Below are positions 12,301-22,195 of a stretch of DNA of 64,000 nucleotides, piece by piece. Under the pieces are notes generated by a model, which made no database searches, was not told the origin of the DNA, and was given only the letters and a program-made list of their open reading frames with translations. The first letter of the stretch is position 1; each line of letters begins with the position of its first letter. The translations under genes were made by a program, and so were the position numbers. Source of the DNA: Apostichopus japonicus. Lineage: Eukaryota; Echinodermata; Holothuroidea; Aspidochirotida; Stichopodidae. Location of the stretch: NCBI RefSeq assembly GCF_037975245.1, contig NC_092578.1, positions 12,570,321 to 12,634,320 of the forward strand, written 5' to 3'.

Positions 12301-13573
12301 TGTATTCCTGAAGCTACGACTCATGACTAAATTGTCTAACATTTTATTTACTATTTATCAGAATACTTACGTCCAACTACTTCATGAGAATCAGGTGTTC
12401 CTATACCCCAATGCACAAGTTACAGTTCAGTTGTTAAAATACAAAAACCATAAAGTGATGCCATATTCTGCTACCCAGCATGAGTAAAATTTGTTAATCT
12501 ACTCTGAACAGAATGTTCCACCTTGGAGTGGTCACAGTTATGTTACCTGGCATCTTCATTCCTAGAAGTTGAGGGACCTTACCATCAGCAGCATGGCCTT
12601 TGTTACTGCAGTGGCCCATTTTGCAGCTCAATATTGTAAACATTAATATTATTATTATTACCATTGTTATTACTGGTACTATAACCATTATTATCATTAC
12701 AATTGCGTTCCTCTGTATCTCAATAATAATAATAATACTCACTTCTCATCATCATTTATCCTCTCTTTGCTCTTCAGGATACACCACCATGCTTGGTCCT
12801 GTTGGTACCCCAGGGAAGACCCCAAAGAAAACCCCATCCAGCTCCTCTATTGGCAAGGCTAAATCCATCCTCACAAAAACATCACTAACACCAAGGTACT
12901 ATGATTGCATAGTTTAATCTATTTATCCTCCTCCCTCATGCACTAACTGCTGATTACAGGGCCTAGTAACGACATGGTTTGACTTCCGTTAACAGGAGTC
13001 TCTCTTAGAGTGTGGTTACCTCACCTATAACCTTGGTGTGGGTAGTCACCAATGATGATGATCTTGTGTTGTACAGCCAGGCATATTGGCTGATGTTAAT
13101 TTACATGTAGTGTTAATAGTGTCAGCTCACGAATGTATGCTGCTCCCAGACATCCCTCTGTTCTGCCCTCTTCTAAATAATTTGAATATTTGCATATTTC
13201 TCTGGTGGCTCTGTTAACCAACATTTAAAGGTCTGCTGTATAGACCCCAACTATAGCACACTATCATGGAAAGTGTCTTGGGATTACTTAATCGACCTGC
13301 CTTGGTAGTAAAATGACCTCTTTTTACCACCTAGTCTGCAACGCCTGCCACATATTTTTTCTTGTATGAGAGTCTTTGTGTGAACGCTGTATGACTAACT
13401 ACACTGTAGACATGAACATATTTCCACACAGTGTTTACACAAAGAGCCTTAATGGTGTTAGTAGCTATGCAGGCTAATTACATGCTGTTTCCTTACATAT
13501 TTTCAGATTTGGCTCAAAAAGTTACAGCAGCAAAAGAAAAGCTCAGTACTTCTCCTCGCCGACGCTCAAGTAG
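165..13573 (+). CDS. RACGAP1: Rac GTPase-activating protein 1 (MgcRacGAP/CYK-4), C-terminal part, 11 exons
   Basis: RACGAP1 is the RhoGAP subunit of centralspindlin. With kinesin MKLP1 it bundles the central spindle and recruits ECT2 for cytokinesis. I read exons 165-315, 1017-1195, 1632-1677, 2757-2899, 4035-4163, 4752-4863, 5669-5774, 6637-6769, 8960-9092, 12778-12895 and 13507-13573. All junctions are GT-AG and phases are consistent. They sum to 1317 nt, 438 residues plus stop. Vertebrate orthologues are about 630 residues, so the N-terminal coiled coil lies before base 1. A complete C1 zinc motif (H-x12-C-x2-C-x12-C-x2-C-x4-H-x2-C-x7-C) spans exons 2-4. The RhoGAP domain follows, with the arginine finger in GLYRVPG and the block [13 protein letters not shown]. 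The tail contains TPSSSS and ends FSSPTLK, matching vertebrate RACGAP1. Exon numbering here counts from the first exon in the window. The family call is firm; exon edges are read by eye. Confidence 0.95.
1017..1195 (+). CDS. RACGAP1: RACGAP1 exon, start of C1 domain
   Basis: Acceptor gaccttcag, donor cca|gtaagt. Ends [16 protein letters not shown], giving the first His and Cys ligands of the C1 zinc finger. Leaves in phase 0. Confidence 0.93.
1632..1677 (+). CDS. RACGAP1: RACGAP1 exon, C1 domain core (46 nt)
   Basis: Acceptor tttcatttcag, donor g|gtaagt. Encodes [15 protein letters not shown] with two zinc-ligand Cys residues. It is too short to show as an open frame but fits the domain and both phases exactly. 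Confidence 0.93.
2239..2285 (+). repeat. Duplicate of the RACGAP1 acceptor for the second C1 exon
   Basis: CTGAGCATCAGTTACTTCTT and then GCTCACAAATTGTTGTCTGG matches the real junction CTGAGCATCGGTTACTTATC, GCTCACAGATTGTCGTCTGG at 2729-2768. The offset is 488 bp. The AG of the acceptor is AA in the copy, so it cannot splice as is. Confidence 0.8.
2757..2899 (+). CDS. RACGAP1: RACGAP1 exon, end of C1 domain and start of RhoGAP
   Basis: Acceptor tcgctcacag, donor gtg|gtaaga. Encodes the last C1 ligands ([18 protein letters not shown]) and runs to PLIPSIV, where the RhoGAP fold begins. Its acceptor has an intronic duplicate about 490 bp upstream. Confidence 0.94.
4035..4163 (+). CDS. RACGAP1: RACGAP1 exon, RhoGAP arginine finger
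   Basis: Acceptor ttcatcacag, donor ttt|gtgagt, 43 codons in phase 0. [17 protein letters not shown] carries the catalytic arginine finger (R in GLYRV). Confidence 0.95.
4752..4863 (+). CDS. RACGAP1: RACGAP1 exon, RhoGAP middle
   Basis: Acceptor tctctgacag, donor g|gttagt. Encodes [17 protein letters not shown], the conserved RhoGAP block that includes the Lys/Arg helping to bind the GTPase. Confidence 0.95.
5669..5774 (+). CDS. RACGAP1: RACGAP1 exon, RhoGAP helix
   Basis: Acceptor cctctcacag, donor cg|gttagt. Encodes [20 protein letters not shown] followed by HLQR. Longer frames opening upstream in the same region are intronic. Confidence 0.94.
5985..6640 (+). repeat. Three ~165-bp tandem duplicates of the RACGAP1 NLAxxFGP-exon acceptor
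   Basis: Copies of GTTACTGAATCATCAGATT lie at 6122, 6286 and 6453; the real exon has GTTGCTGAATCATCAGATT at 6638. Spacings are 164, 167 and 185 bp. Each copy also carries the upstream intron (TTGGGCAAAGTTGAAG, GTCTGTCAGT) and about 20 nt of exon. In the copies the exon frame would meet TAA right after ESSD or ESSY. Confidence 0.85.
6637..6769 (+). CDS. RACGAP1: RACGAP1 exon, RhoGAP NLAxxFGP block
   Basis: Acceptor has a long T tract then ttcag; donor ccg|gtaagt. Encodes [20 protein letters not shown] and the following PTVVGH. Copies of both edges of this exon occur in the flanking introns: three upstream of the acceptor and an array downstream of the donor. Confidence 0.96.
6826..8915 (+). 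repeat. ~23-bp array derived from the RACGAP1 NLAxxFGP-exon donor, split by a transposon
   Basis: The real donor region reads AGCACCGGTAAGTAACCCTA at 6763. A near copy, AGCACCAGTAAGCAGCCCTA, follows at about 6836. Some 15 units of the type GTAGCCAGTAAATAGCCCTG fill 8485-8850. A further copy at 8889-8914 includes more exon (AACCCAGGCTCAAACACCAG followed by TGAGT). A hAT-like insertion occupies roughly 6866-8483 between them. Confidence 0.6.
6866..8483 (+). mobile_element. hAT-like DNA transposon derivative with GTTGGGCGATAT termini
   Basis: Left end GTTGGGCGATATTTGC and right end ATATATCGCCCAAC are inverted repeats, with AT-rich subterminal sequence resembling hAT ends known from many animals. 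No intact transposase is seen. The interior holds a GC-rich block at 7020-7115 that looks like a separate repeat, and a perfect 22-bp palindrome at 6949-6970. I see no clean target duplication, perhaps because it landed in a tandem array. Confidence 0.55.
8960..9092 (+). CDS. RACGAP1: RACGAP1 exon, end of RhoGAP domain
   Basis: Acceptor gaaaatttcag, donor g|gtaagg. Encodes [16 protein letters not shown], the terminal RhoGAP helices, then a Gly/Asn/Pro-rich linker. Confidence 0.93.
10235..10288 (+). CDS. RACGAP1: Possible optional 54-nt cassette exon of RACGAP1
   Basis: Acceptor ccattttatttcag, weaker donor g|gttggc. The phase is 1 on both sides, so it could be included or skipped without changing frame. 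It would add [18 protein letters not shown] to the variable linker after the RhoGAP domain. There is no homology support; only frame compatibility and a good acceptor argue for it. Confidence 0.35.
10735..10915 (+). repeat. 23-bp tandem repeat, intron of RACGAP1
   Basis: Units of the type CCATCTCTCAGATGGTCCATT, about 8 copies. CCATCT and AGATGG within each unit are inverted, so the array can fold into many short hairpins. The open frame through it is a by-product. Confidence 0.85.
11398..11462 (+). repeat. 25-bp tandem repeat, 3 copies
   Basis: AAATTGTTGGTGCCCCTCCTT repeated with single-base changes, in the intron of RACGAP1. Confidence 0.8.
12778..12895 (+). CDS. RACGAP1: RACGAP1 exon, C-terminal tail with TPSSSS
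   Basis: Acceptor gctcttcag, donor ag|gtacta. Encodes [20 protein letters not shown] and a basic Ser/Thr-rich stretch. The LGPV...TPSSSS...LTK pattern matches the phosphorylatable tail of vertebrate RACGAP1. Confidence 0.93.
13507..13573 (+). CDS. RACGAP1: RACGAP1 terminal coding exon
   Basis: Acceptor acatattttcag; enters in phase 2. It encodes [21 protein letters not shown], split by frame rather than by length, then TAG. The C-terminus FxSPxLK is diagnostic for RACGAP1. A longer open frame over the same bases is a different phase and not the gene. Confidence 0.92.
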
Positions 13574-15470
13574 ATTCCAAAGCCGAAAATCCTATGAGAG
13601 AAAGAAGGGCAGAAGATCCAGTTTCCTTATGACCTGGGTTTAAGACACTTGTCAAATAACAAGCTTCAGACTTTAGTTTGAATTCTCGATTGAAGAGAGA
13701 GATGCTAACTTCAAACTGTAATTTTTAACCATATTTATGGCAACAAGCTAGCAGTGGAATTGTGTCATAATTCCATCTTTGTACAGAACGTCCTTCATAT
13801 CAATAATCTATTAACAAAAGCAGTGTACCATCGCTGATTCATACACTTATCTTCATGTTAAACCAAAATAATTAATAGTTGTAGTGGATGTATTTAGTTC
13901 TTCTTTGAAGTTTGAAGAATTTCTGTCCATGATTTTATTTCGAGGTAGCGTTGATTTCAATCACGTTTCATTGAAACTCACAAATATGTACAGTTAAGTT
14001 TATCTCTTTTAAAAAATCAAAGGAGCTGTTTTCTTTCTTTTTTATGAAAGCTGAAGGTGTTTTGTTTTTTTTGTCTTCTCCATTTTACTTTGATGGTGTA
14101 GTAGATCTGGTGCTAGTAGAGGATCTCTTTTCTTGTATATATATATAGTTAAAGTAATTGCTGTATTAACACATTACTTCAAACATTTAGTGTCAGATTT
14201 GGGGTAAACATATCTGCTGTCACAATCAATAGAGAAATTAGGAATCAATAGGCATTAGGTAAAAGGACTTGTTATTTGATATGGAACTAACTATTTGATG
14301 AAAAGTAAGAAATAGGATAATTATTTGTAATAAAAAAGAGATTGCTGCAGGATATGGTTATTAAACATTTGTGAGATAATTGTTGTTGTTTATCTGTTGG
14401 TGTTGCCATTATCAATGCAATGTAGTTCAAGATTATTTAATACATCTCAAATAGAGCCCTGCTTAAATACAGCTATGGCAAAGAAATAATTTTAGCAAAG
14501 AAGTGGGATGGTATGCATCAAGCCATATACCTATTGTGTGTGTTTCTTGTATCAATCACATATTGCAAGTGTTCACATGAAACATTCAACTATAGATATC
14601 ATCAGGTCAGTAGGAGTGACAGCACCTGTAGTGCCTATGCATATTCATTAATGTACCATGTTACTTAATGTACCATGTTACTTAACAACAATGGTACCCT
14701 GTAGGTATGACGTGCCCAGTAACAGCTCATCACTATGGCATCATCCTCCAGTCCCAAACTCACTACAGTGTGCTACTTAACCAAAATATATCTTAATTTA
14801 TACAGAATTTTTTTCCGCTTCGGGTAATGAGAGCTTATGCATTCCTACAATCGCACAATTGGTAGTTTTTAATTTTTGATAAGTTTGCTCAATTTTACTG
14901 GGAATCATTTGTAGTTACTATGCACTTTATAAATTTATCAATGTGTTTTTGTTAATTTTTTGTATCAGCAGTATGCCTAAGTAGCAGATCAATGAAATAA
15001 TGAGGGGCATTTCTGTTTGACTTATTTAAGGCAAAGATTGTTGGTAAAAGGTTAACTTCTGGAAGTACTCATTCTGCTAAGTCATCCTAAGTCCAATTTG
15101 AATTTACACTTTTTAAATCACTTTAATAATAATAACAGTAACATTTCATCAATTTCAGAAAGTAAGTAGTACTCTTAATGATGTAATGTAATAGCTGCAC
15201 AATTTGGAAATTTGTTACAAGTATTTGGAAAGATCAAGAAAGTAGTGGTTGTAGTCTAACATGATTGACTGCCCCTCACCAGTCACTATGTAACTATGGC
15301 AGCTGTGCAGCGGTTATTACTTAATAAATGTGGAAATCAAACAAGAAAATGGTATGCAGCAGTTACTGTGATATTTTACAGCTTGTATTATGTTCATAAA
15401 TGTTAAATGTTTTGAAGAAGAAATACAAAAACATTACCAGAATAAACTTGTAATTGTGCTTTCTTGTGCT
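13574..15470 (+). other. RACGAP1: RACGAP1 3' UTR (inferred extent)
   Basis: AT-rich, no coding signal. AATAAA hexamers occur at 14329, 15323 and 15441. The last is followed within 20-40 nt by a GT/T-rich stretch, as expected downstream of a cleavage site, so I place the end near 15465. Shorter isoforms ending near 14350 are possible. Confidence 0.5.
15441..15446 (+). terminator. Candidate polyadenylation signal of RACGAP1
   Basis: AATAAA followed by a T/G-rich downstream element. About 85 bp further on, TTTATT at 15529 would be a minus-strand AATAAA, so a convergent transcript could end in the same place. Confidence 0.45.
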
Positions 15471-15894
15471 CCACGGTTCTTCATTATTAAAACAGAAACA
15501 GCCATAAAGACCTGCTGCAATTTTCTATTTTATTTACAAGCAATGCCTTAGGAATCATAAAAGCTTATTAAATAATGATACTAAATAACCCTTACAGAAC
15601 AGCCAGACTTGCATAAAGACAAAAAATATTATTTATAGCCTTAATTGTCCTAAATTATTCGGCCATAAATGGACATGGTTTTATTCCTCCTCCCTGCTCC
15701 AGTTGACTAAGTGATGCCTTGACTAATAAACAGCAACATTAAATAACAAGATTCTTATGTGCTGACCGATTACTGATTACTGAGCAAGTTCAACATCCAA
15801 GCTTTTGTGGTTATCATGTCATGGTTCTCAGACCTATATAAATGCAGTAAGGACTTCAGCACAGATTGAGTTGATGGGTGCATGCTTTCAACAT

Positions 15895-16400
15895 TGTCAT
15901 GTTTTTACCTCAAACAACCTTTGACCTTCACAGCAAAGAGTAGGGTTCACAAGGTTTCAGATTTTGAGCTCTGTTGATGTCAAACTCAGACATCTACCAG
16001 TTAGGACAGGATGCTTGCACTCACCAAGGGGCATGTACATAGCATGTATGAACTGCGACCAAGCAGCACTTTGATCTCTGTTGACTTCAAATGACCTTTG
16101 ACCTCCACCAATTTCATCAACAGTGTTCTTGCACTCACTCAAGCTAAATCTACATACCAAGTGTATAACTTCAACAAAAATATGTACTTATCTTGTTTTA
16201 AAGGTTTTTAGACTTTGACCTCAAATGACTTTTGACTTTCACAGAAAAGAAAAGGGTTCTTGTACTCAATCTGACAGATTCACATACCAAGCAGGAAGAT
16301 AATCCACTATGCACATTTTGAGTTACCAGTGTTTACAAGCAGGTGTCACACACTCTCAATCATCATCGCATAGATAACGTTTGCCTCCCTCGGGCAAGGA
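15895..16400 (+). repeat. GACCTTTGACC-rich interspersed repeat, copy 1
   Basis: Recurrent blocks of the type ACTTCAAATGACCTTTGACC, then CTTGCACTCA and CATACCAAG, ending in TTTACAAGCAGGTGTCACAC. The same family occurs at 29800-30460 and 42640-42960. No coding capacity. Confidence 0.7.
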
Positions 16401-17443
16401 ATAAAGAAAAAGAACTCCCAGTTCACTAGTCATGTGTGCACACATGCAAGAGGTACTAAAATAAAATGGATTTCTTATGAAAATGAATTTCTTATGTAAA
16501 ATATAACAAGAATTTATTTCCATCGATTACCTTGTGTTTCTAAGATTGAAAAAAACTCACACCAAGAAGACTAACCAGATTCATACATAAATTGGTTATC
16601 AGGTACATAAAGAAGTTCCTGGTGCAATTGGCATCATAGACCAGTTAATACTAAACATTAGTGATAATAATTACCCACGACTTCAAAAGGGACGTTCAAA
16701 AAAAAAAAAAAAAAACATTTTCGGAAATTTAAACAATAAGCAGTAAACATAAATGACATTAACACAAAATTTATAACTTCATCAAAAAGAAGTGAAACCA
16801 CCAAGGGCTTCCAGAGTAATATGGACAAACTTGAACATTAAAACAGGTACCATTAGAAGAAAGTGCATATATATAGAACTCTCGTGCCAGTACATGGAAA
16901 AAGAAATGTTTCTTGCCCATTAAAATGGGTGCCATGTTTATAACTATACTATATTATTATTGTAACTACAAAGACAAAAAAAAATTAAAATGACCTTTGT
17001 AAAGTTCATCAATGGGGAGTCATTGTAGATATACTCCCCCACCCCCCCCCCTCCTCCCTCCACAGTGTGATGATGACACAGTGGTCCTCAACTACAAATC
17101 CTTACTAATATTTAACCAGTTGCTGAAGTTTCTAGGTAACCGGTATCACTTGTGATGTGATACCAAGTCTGTTAAATATTATGACAATGATACAGTTTCA
17201 GTTTATATCGTGAACGCAGACTTGTGAAACTGCCCTTAACGGATGACTAGAATTGAACTGTTCCTGCACATTTCTATACTTTACATATGTGAGGCTTGAT
17301 TACAAATTGTTAATACTGGTACAAGGGGAAATCATTGTTGAATATGAAATGCTTGTTGACCTTAATATTATCTGTACTAATATTGCATGAACAAAGCTGT
17401 AATGTGTCAGTGAATAATGATGTAATGATTTGGAGCAGATGTG

Positions 17444-19639
17444 CCAGATAGGGGTTAAGTGAGGGGGGCTACAGATAGGGGTCAAGTGAGGGGGGCTACA
17501 GATAGGGGTCAAGTGAGGGGTGTCTACAGATAGGACTTAAGTGAGGGGTGTCTACAGATAGGACTTAAGTGAGGGGGGTCTACAGATAGGGATTAAGTGA
17601 GGGGGGCTACAGATAGGGATTAAGTGAGGGGGGTCTACAGATAGGGGTTAAGTGAGGGGGGCTACAGATAGGGGTTAAGTGACGGGGGCTACAGATAGGG
17701 ATTAAGTGAGGGGGGTCTACAGATAGGGGTTAAGTGAGGGGGGCTACAGATAGGACTTAAGTGAGGGGTGTCTACAGATAGGACTTAAGTGAGGGGTGTC
17801 TACAGATAGGACTTAAGTGAGGGGGGTCTACAGATAGGACTTAAGTGAGGGGGTCTACAGATAGGACTTAAGTGAGGGGGTCTACAGATAGGACTTAAGT
17901 GAGGGGGTCTACAGATAGGGGTTAAGTGACGGGGGCTACAGATAGGGATTAAGTGAGGGGGGTCTACAGATAGGGGTCAAGTGAGGGGGGCTACAGATAG
18001 GGGTCAAGTGAGGGGTGTCTACAGATAGGACTTAAGTGAGGGGTGTCTACAGATAGGACTTAAGTGAGGGGGGTCTACAGATAGGGATTAAGTGAGGGGG
18101 GCTACAGATAGGGATTAAGTGAGGGGGGTCTACAGATAGGGGTTAAGTGAGGGGGGCTACAGATAGGGGTTAAGTGACGGGGGCTACAGATAGGGATTAA
18201 GTGAGGGGGGTCTACAGATAGGGGTTAAGTGAGGGGGGCTACAGATAGGACTTAAGTGAGGGGTGTCTACAGATAGGACTTAAGTGAGGGGTGTCTACAG
18301 ATAGGACTTAAGTGAGGGGGGTCTACAGATAGGACTTAAGTGAGGGGGTCTACAGATAGGACTTAAGTGAGGGGGTCTACAGATAGGACTTAAGTGAGGG
18401 GGTCTACAGATAGGGGTTAAGTGACGGGGGCTACAGATAGGGATTAAGTGAGGGGGGTCTACAGATAGGGGTCAAGTGAGGGGTGTCTACAGATAAGACT
18501 TAAGTGAGGGGGTCTACAGATAGGACTTAAGTGAGGGGGGTCTACAGATAGGACTTAAGTGAGGGGTGTCTACAGATAGGACTTAAGTGAGGGGGTCTAC
18601 AGATAGGACTTAAGTGAGGGGGTCTACAGATAGGACTTAAGTGAGGGGGTCTACAGATAGGACTTAAGTGAGGGGGGTCTACAGATAGGACTTAAGTGAG
18701 GGGGTCTACAGATAGGACTTAAGTGAGGGGGTCTACAGATAGGACTTAAGTGAGGGGGTCTACAGATAGGACTTAAGTGAGTCTACAGATAGGACTTAAG
18801 TGAGGGGTGTCTACAGATAGGACTTAAGTGAGGGGGTCTACAGATAGGGGTTAAGTGAGGGGTGTCTACAGATAGGGGTTAAGTGAGGGGTGTCTACAGA
18901 TAGGACTTAAGTGAGGGGGGTCTACAGATAGGGATTAAGTGACGGGGGCTACAGATAGGGATTAAGTGAGGGGGGTCTACAGATAGGGGTTAAGTGAGGG
19001 GGGCTACAGATAGGGGTCAAGTGAGGGGTGTCTACAGATAAGACTTAAGTGAGGGGGTCTACAGATAGGACTTAAGTGAGGGGTGTCTACAGATAGGACT
19101 TAAGTGAGGGGTGTCTACAGATAGGACTTAAGTGAGGGGGTCTACAGATAGGACTTAAGTGAGGGGGTCTACAGATAGGACTTAAGTGAGGGGGTCTACA
19201 GATAGGACTTAAGTGAGGGGGGTCTACAGATAGGACTTAAGTGAGGGGGGTCTACAGATAGGGATTAAGTGAGGGGGTCTACAGATAGGACTTAAGTGAG
19301 GGGGTCTACAGATAGGACTTAAGTGAGGGGGGTCTACAGATAGGACTTAAGTGAGGGGGGTCTACAGATAGGGATTAAGTGAGGGGGTCTACAGATAGGA
19401 CTTAAGTGAGGGGGGTCTACAGATAGGACTTAAGTGAGGGGTCTACAGATAGGACTTAAGTGAGGGGGTCTACAGATAGGACTTAAGTGAGGGGGGTCTA
19501 CAGATAGGACTTAAGTGAGGGGGGTCTACAGATAGGGATTAAGTGAGGGGGTCTACAGATAGGACTTAAGTGAGGGGGGTCTACAGATAGGACTTAAGTG
19601 AGGGGGTCTACAGATAGGGATTAAGTGAGGGGGGCTACA
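17444..19639 (+). repeat. 2.2-kb G-rich minisatellite, ~27-bp unit, ~80 copies
   Basis: Unit CTACAGATAGGACTTAAGTG followed by AGGGGG(G)T. Variants have GGGTTAA, GGATTAA or GGTCAAG in place of GACTTAA and 4-6 terminal G. The block at 17474-17968 is repeated almost exactly at 17969-18463, giving a higher-order period near 495 bp. Strong G bias on the plus strand. No gene. Confidence 0.97.
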
Positions 19640-19965
19640 GTGGCCAACTAAACTCGTCTGGCGTGGATATGGCTGGAATATGTGTAAGTATATACAAGTG
19701 CGCATCACAGCCCCTATCATAGGAAATATCTAATGTGCATATATAAGTAGATGAACAAATACAACATTGGCTCCATCAATGTATGGTATTCGCATGGGAG
19801 ACTTTACAAACTGCAAATTAATGCTTGATAGAGTTTCAGTAAAAACAAACGCCACATGGCATATATGATACCTTGCTTACTCATTGCTATGGTGATATGG
19901 ATACTACAGTGTACCATTTCTTTTTATCTTGAATAAAACATCGGTAGATGATGCTCATACGGTGG

Positions 19966-20530
19966 TATGTCCACCAGTAGTATAACACAGGTATGACAGG
20001 TGTAACATCAGTAGTGTAACACAAGTAACATCACAAGTGTAACATCAGCAGTGTAACACAAGTATAACATGTGTAACATCAGTAGTGTAACACAAGTAAT
20101 ATCAGTAGTGTAACACGTGTAACATCAGTAGTGTAACACAAGTAACATCACAAGTGTAACACGTGTAACATCAGCAGTGTAACACAAGTATAACATGTGT
20201 AACATAGTGTAACACAAGTAACATCAGTAGTGTAACACGTGTAACATCAGTAGTGTAACACAAGTATAACTCGTGTAACATCAGTGGTGTAACACAAGTG
20301 TAACACAAGTAACATTAGTAGTAGTAAACACAAGTCTAACACAAGTAACATCAGTAGTGTAACAAAAAATTTACACAAGTAACATCAGTAGTGTAACAGT
20401 ACAGTAGTGTAACACAAGTAACATCAGTAGTGTTACACAAGTATAAAACGTGTTACATCAGTGGTGTAACACAACTAACATCAGAAGTGTAACAAAAGTA
20501 ACATCAGTAGTGTAACACAAGTACAATCTG
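19966..20530 (+). repeat. GTAACACAAGTAACATCAGTAGT minisatellite
   Basis: About 25 irregular copies built from GTGTAACAC, AAGTAACATCAGTA and variants. It adjoins the end of a minus-strand open frame (20458-20766) that I do not accept as a gene. Confidence 0.9.
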
Positions 20531-21719
20531 TCAGGTTGCTTTACATACATATCTTCCATTCCATTTCTTGTTTTTCTCTTGAAACTGTCCAGTACCACAT
20601 TAAAAAGATACTGACATATATTTATGGATAACTGCATTCCAGGAACATAAATGATTAACAACATTTCCTGCAGTTGCTGATATTCATAATTAAACTTCCC
20701 CTTTTCAAATTGGATACAAGATTGAAGAATATGACCATAATTTACATCAAACCCTAAAACAGGCAAACAATCCCTTTGATGATAGCTAAATTCCAGCTAA
20801 CCTGATAAATGGTTCTTTTACTCCCTAGATGATAACAAGACCTCACCCATCTCAAGACCCCACCCAAGACCCCACTCACCCATCACCCATTGATAGTCAG
20901 CTCAGCACACCTCCAAGGACAAACTTCCAGATTCATTTTGGATGAATGAGTTACATTGAGAACAGGAAGATCCTTGACAAAACTTCTGCAGTTATCTCTG
21001 ACAATCACTTCTATAAATTCATAGCTGGAAAGTTAAGTTTGGGATTATTGGAGTCAGCCTACTTAATGTGTATTCATGAATCTCCAGATTAATGTTTCAT
21101 GTGGAGGGGGTGGAGAGATTCGGGGGGGGTGAGAGGTGAGGGAGTGGGTTAGTGGCTAGTTATCCTACATAATCTTCACATTTCTCGTGCAAGGAATGCT
21201 AAAAGCTTTTGAATGGCCGGAAGATAACCTGTGGTCTTCTACTGGATAAAATAAACACAAAGGAAGATCAATGTGATTAAAAATCTATGCATAACAATTT
21301 TGAACTAAAGTCAAAATAACAACTGACCAAATAATTAACTTTTGGGTAGTCCAGAACTATCTTGGGGGAGGCATCTTTTCATCGAATGAGGGATAAGTTT
21401 GAACTTTCTTTCACACAACAATCTACAACCAAGGGTGTGGGCATGTCTTAGCAAACAAAAGACCACAAATTGGTAACATTTAACTCAAGTTTGTATCCAT
21501 AGCAACCACTGTCTGGCATATCCTTACGATACTGACACATCAGTTCAACAGAAAGGCACAACGTCTAAAGAGTTAATTCGGTGTACTTCAAACCAAAGTT
21601 GGATTGGATAACTTCTGCCAGACAAACAATGATGAAAGAATGGAATTTACAGGAACCAAGTGCTTTCAATATGTCAAAGGTTACTTCCTGTCAAATCCAA
21701 CAGAAAATTCTTACTCCAT

Positions 21720-22059
21720 TCACATCTTTGGCTCCGGTTGAACAAGACTTTGGAAGAATAATTGTAAGAGATCTTCTTGGTGGTTGCTCCTTGGTAACTT
21801 CACCTTCTCTCCAATGTCATAGATTTTGTTTCGTTTCTTGGCTCATGAAATACTTGAAATGCCAACCTCGATATTATGTTAGCAATAATCATAACCAGTA
21901 GTAAGAGAATAATAGGTGCAGCAATACAGATATACAGAGCTGTGGCTCTGTTCCTCTGGCTATAATCTTTGTAACATCAAACAGGTTTCCTCCAAATGAT
22001 GGCAACCTCTCAAACAACTTATAAATATTCCTGATGTGGGTGATATTTTCGACCACACC
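21720..22059 (-). pseudogene. Frameshifted coding remnant of a single-pass membrane protein
   Basis: On the minus strand, after an acceptor-like TTCTCTTAG, three frames carry coding-like text in succession. The first reads IYKLFERLPSFGGNLFDVTK. The second reads SQRNRATALYICIAAPIILL, a hydrophobic helix continuing to MIIANIISRLAF. The third reads AKKRNKIYDIGEKVKLPRSN and ends QPEPKM-stop at 21722-21720. The order (hydrophilic domain, helix, basic juxtamembrane tail) is that of a type I membrane protein. Each junction looks like a one-base loss. It may be a pseudogene, a real exon with assembly indels, or coincidence. The family is unknown. Confidence 0.3.
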
Positions 22060-22195
22060 CTAAGAGAAGAGTGACGTAAAATCTAAAAGAAAAGAAAAGA
22101 AAAAATAAAACAATTGCTATAACCTTAAGGGATTTTTCAGTGGCAGAAAATACTTACTTAAAAAACGATAAAATTCCATACTGTTGGTTGAAAAC

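Larger units (their letters stand above)
9093..12777 (+). other. RACGAP1 penultimate long intron
   Basis: Beyond the possible cassette exon and two short arrays, this intron holds a poly-G tract near 11948-11958 and a (TTA/ATT)n-like stretch near 12640-12735. Nothing else recognisable. Confidence 0.7.

Noticed and set aside
13431-13643. 70-codon frame with a basic Ser/Arg-rich C-terminus
   Set aside because: Wrong frame over the RACGAP1 last exon. The phase-consistent reading ends FSSPTLK at 13573.
17444-19639. CRISPR-like appearance of regularly repeated units
   Set aside because: Units abut with no unique spacers and the genome is animal; it is a minisatellite.
20458-20766. Minus-strand 102-codon frame after an acceptor-like CCTGTTTTAG
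   Set aside because: The C-terminal part is read from the GTAACAC minisatellite and the rest matches no family I know. Kept out of the gene list.
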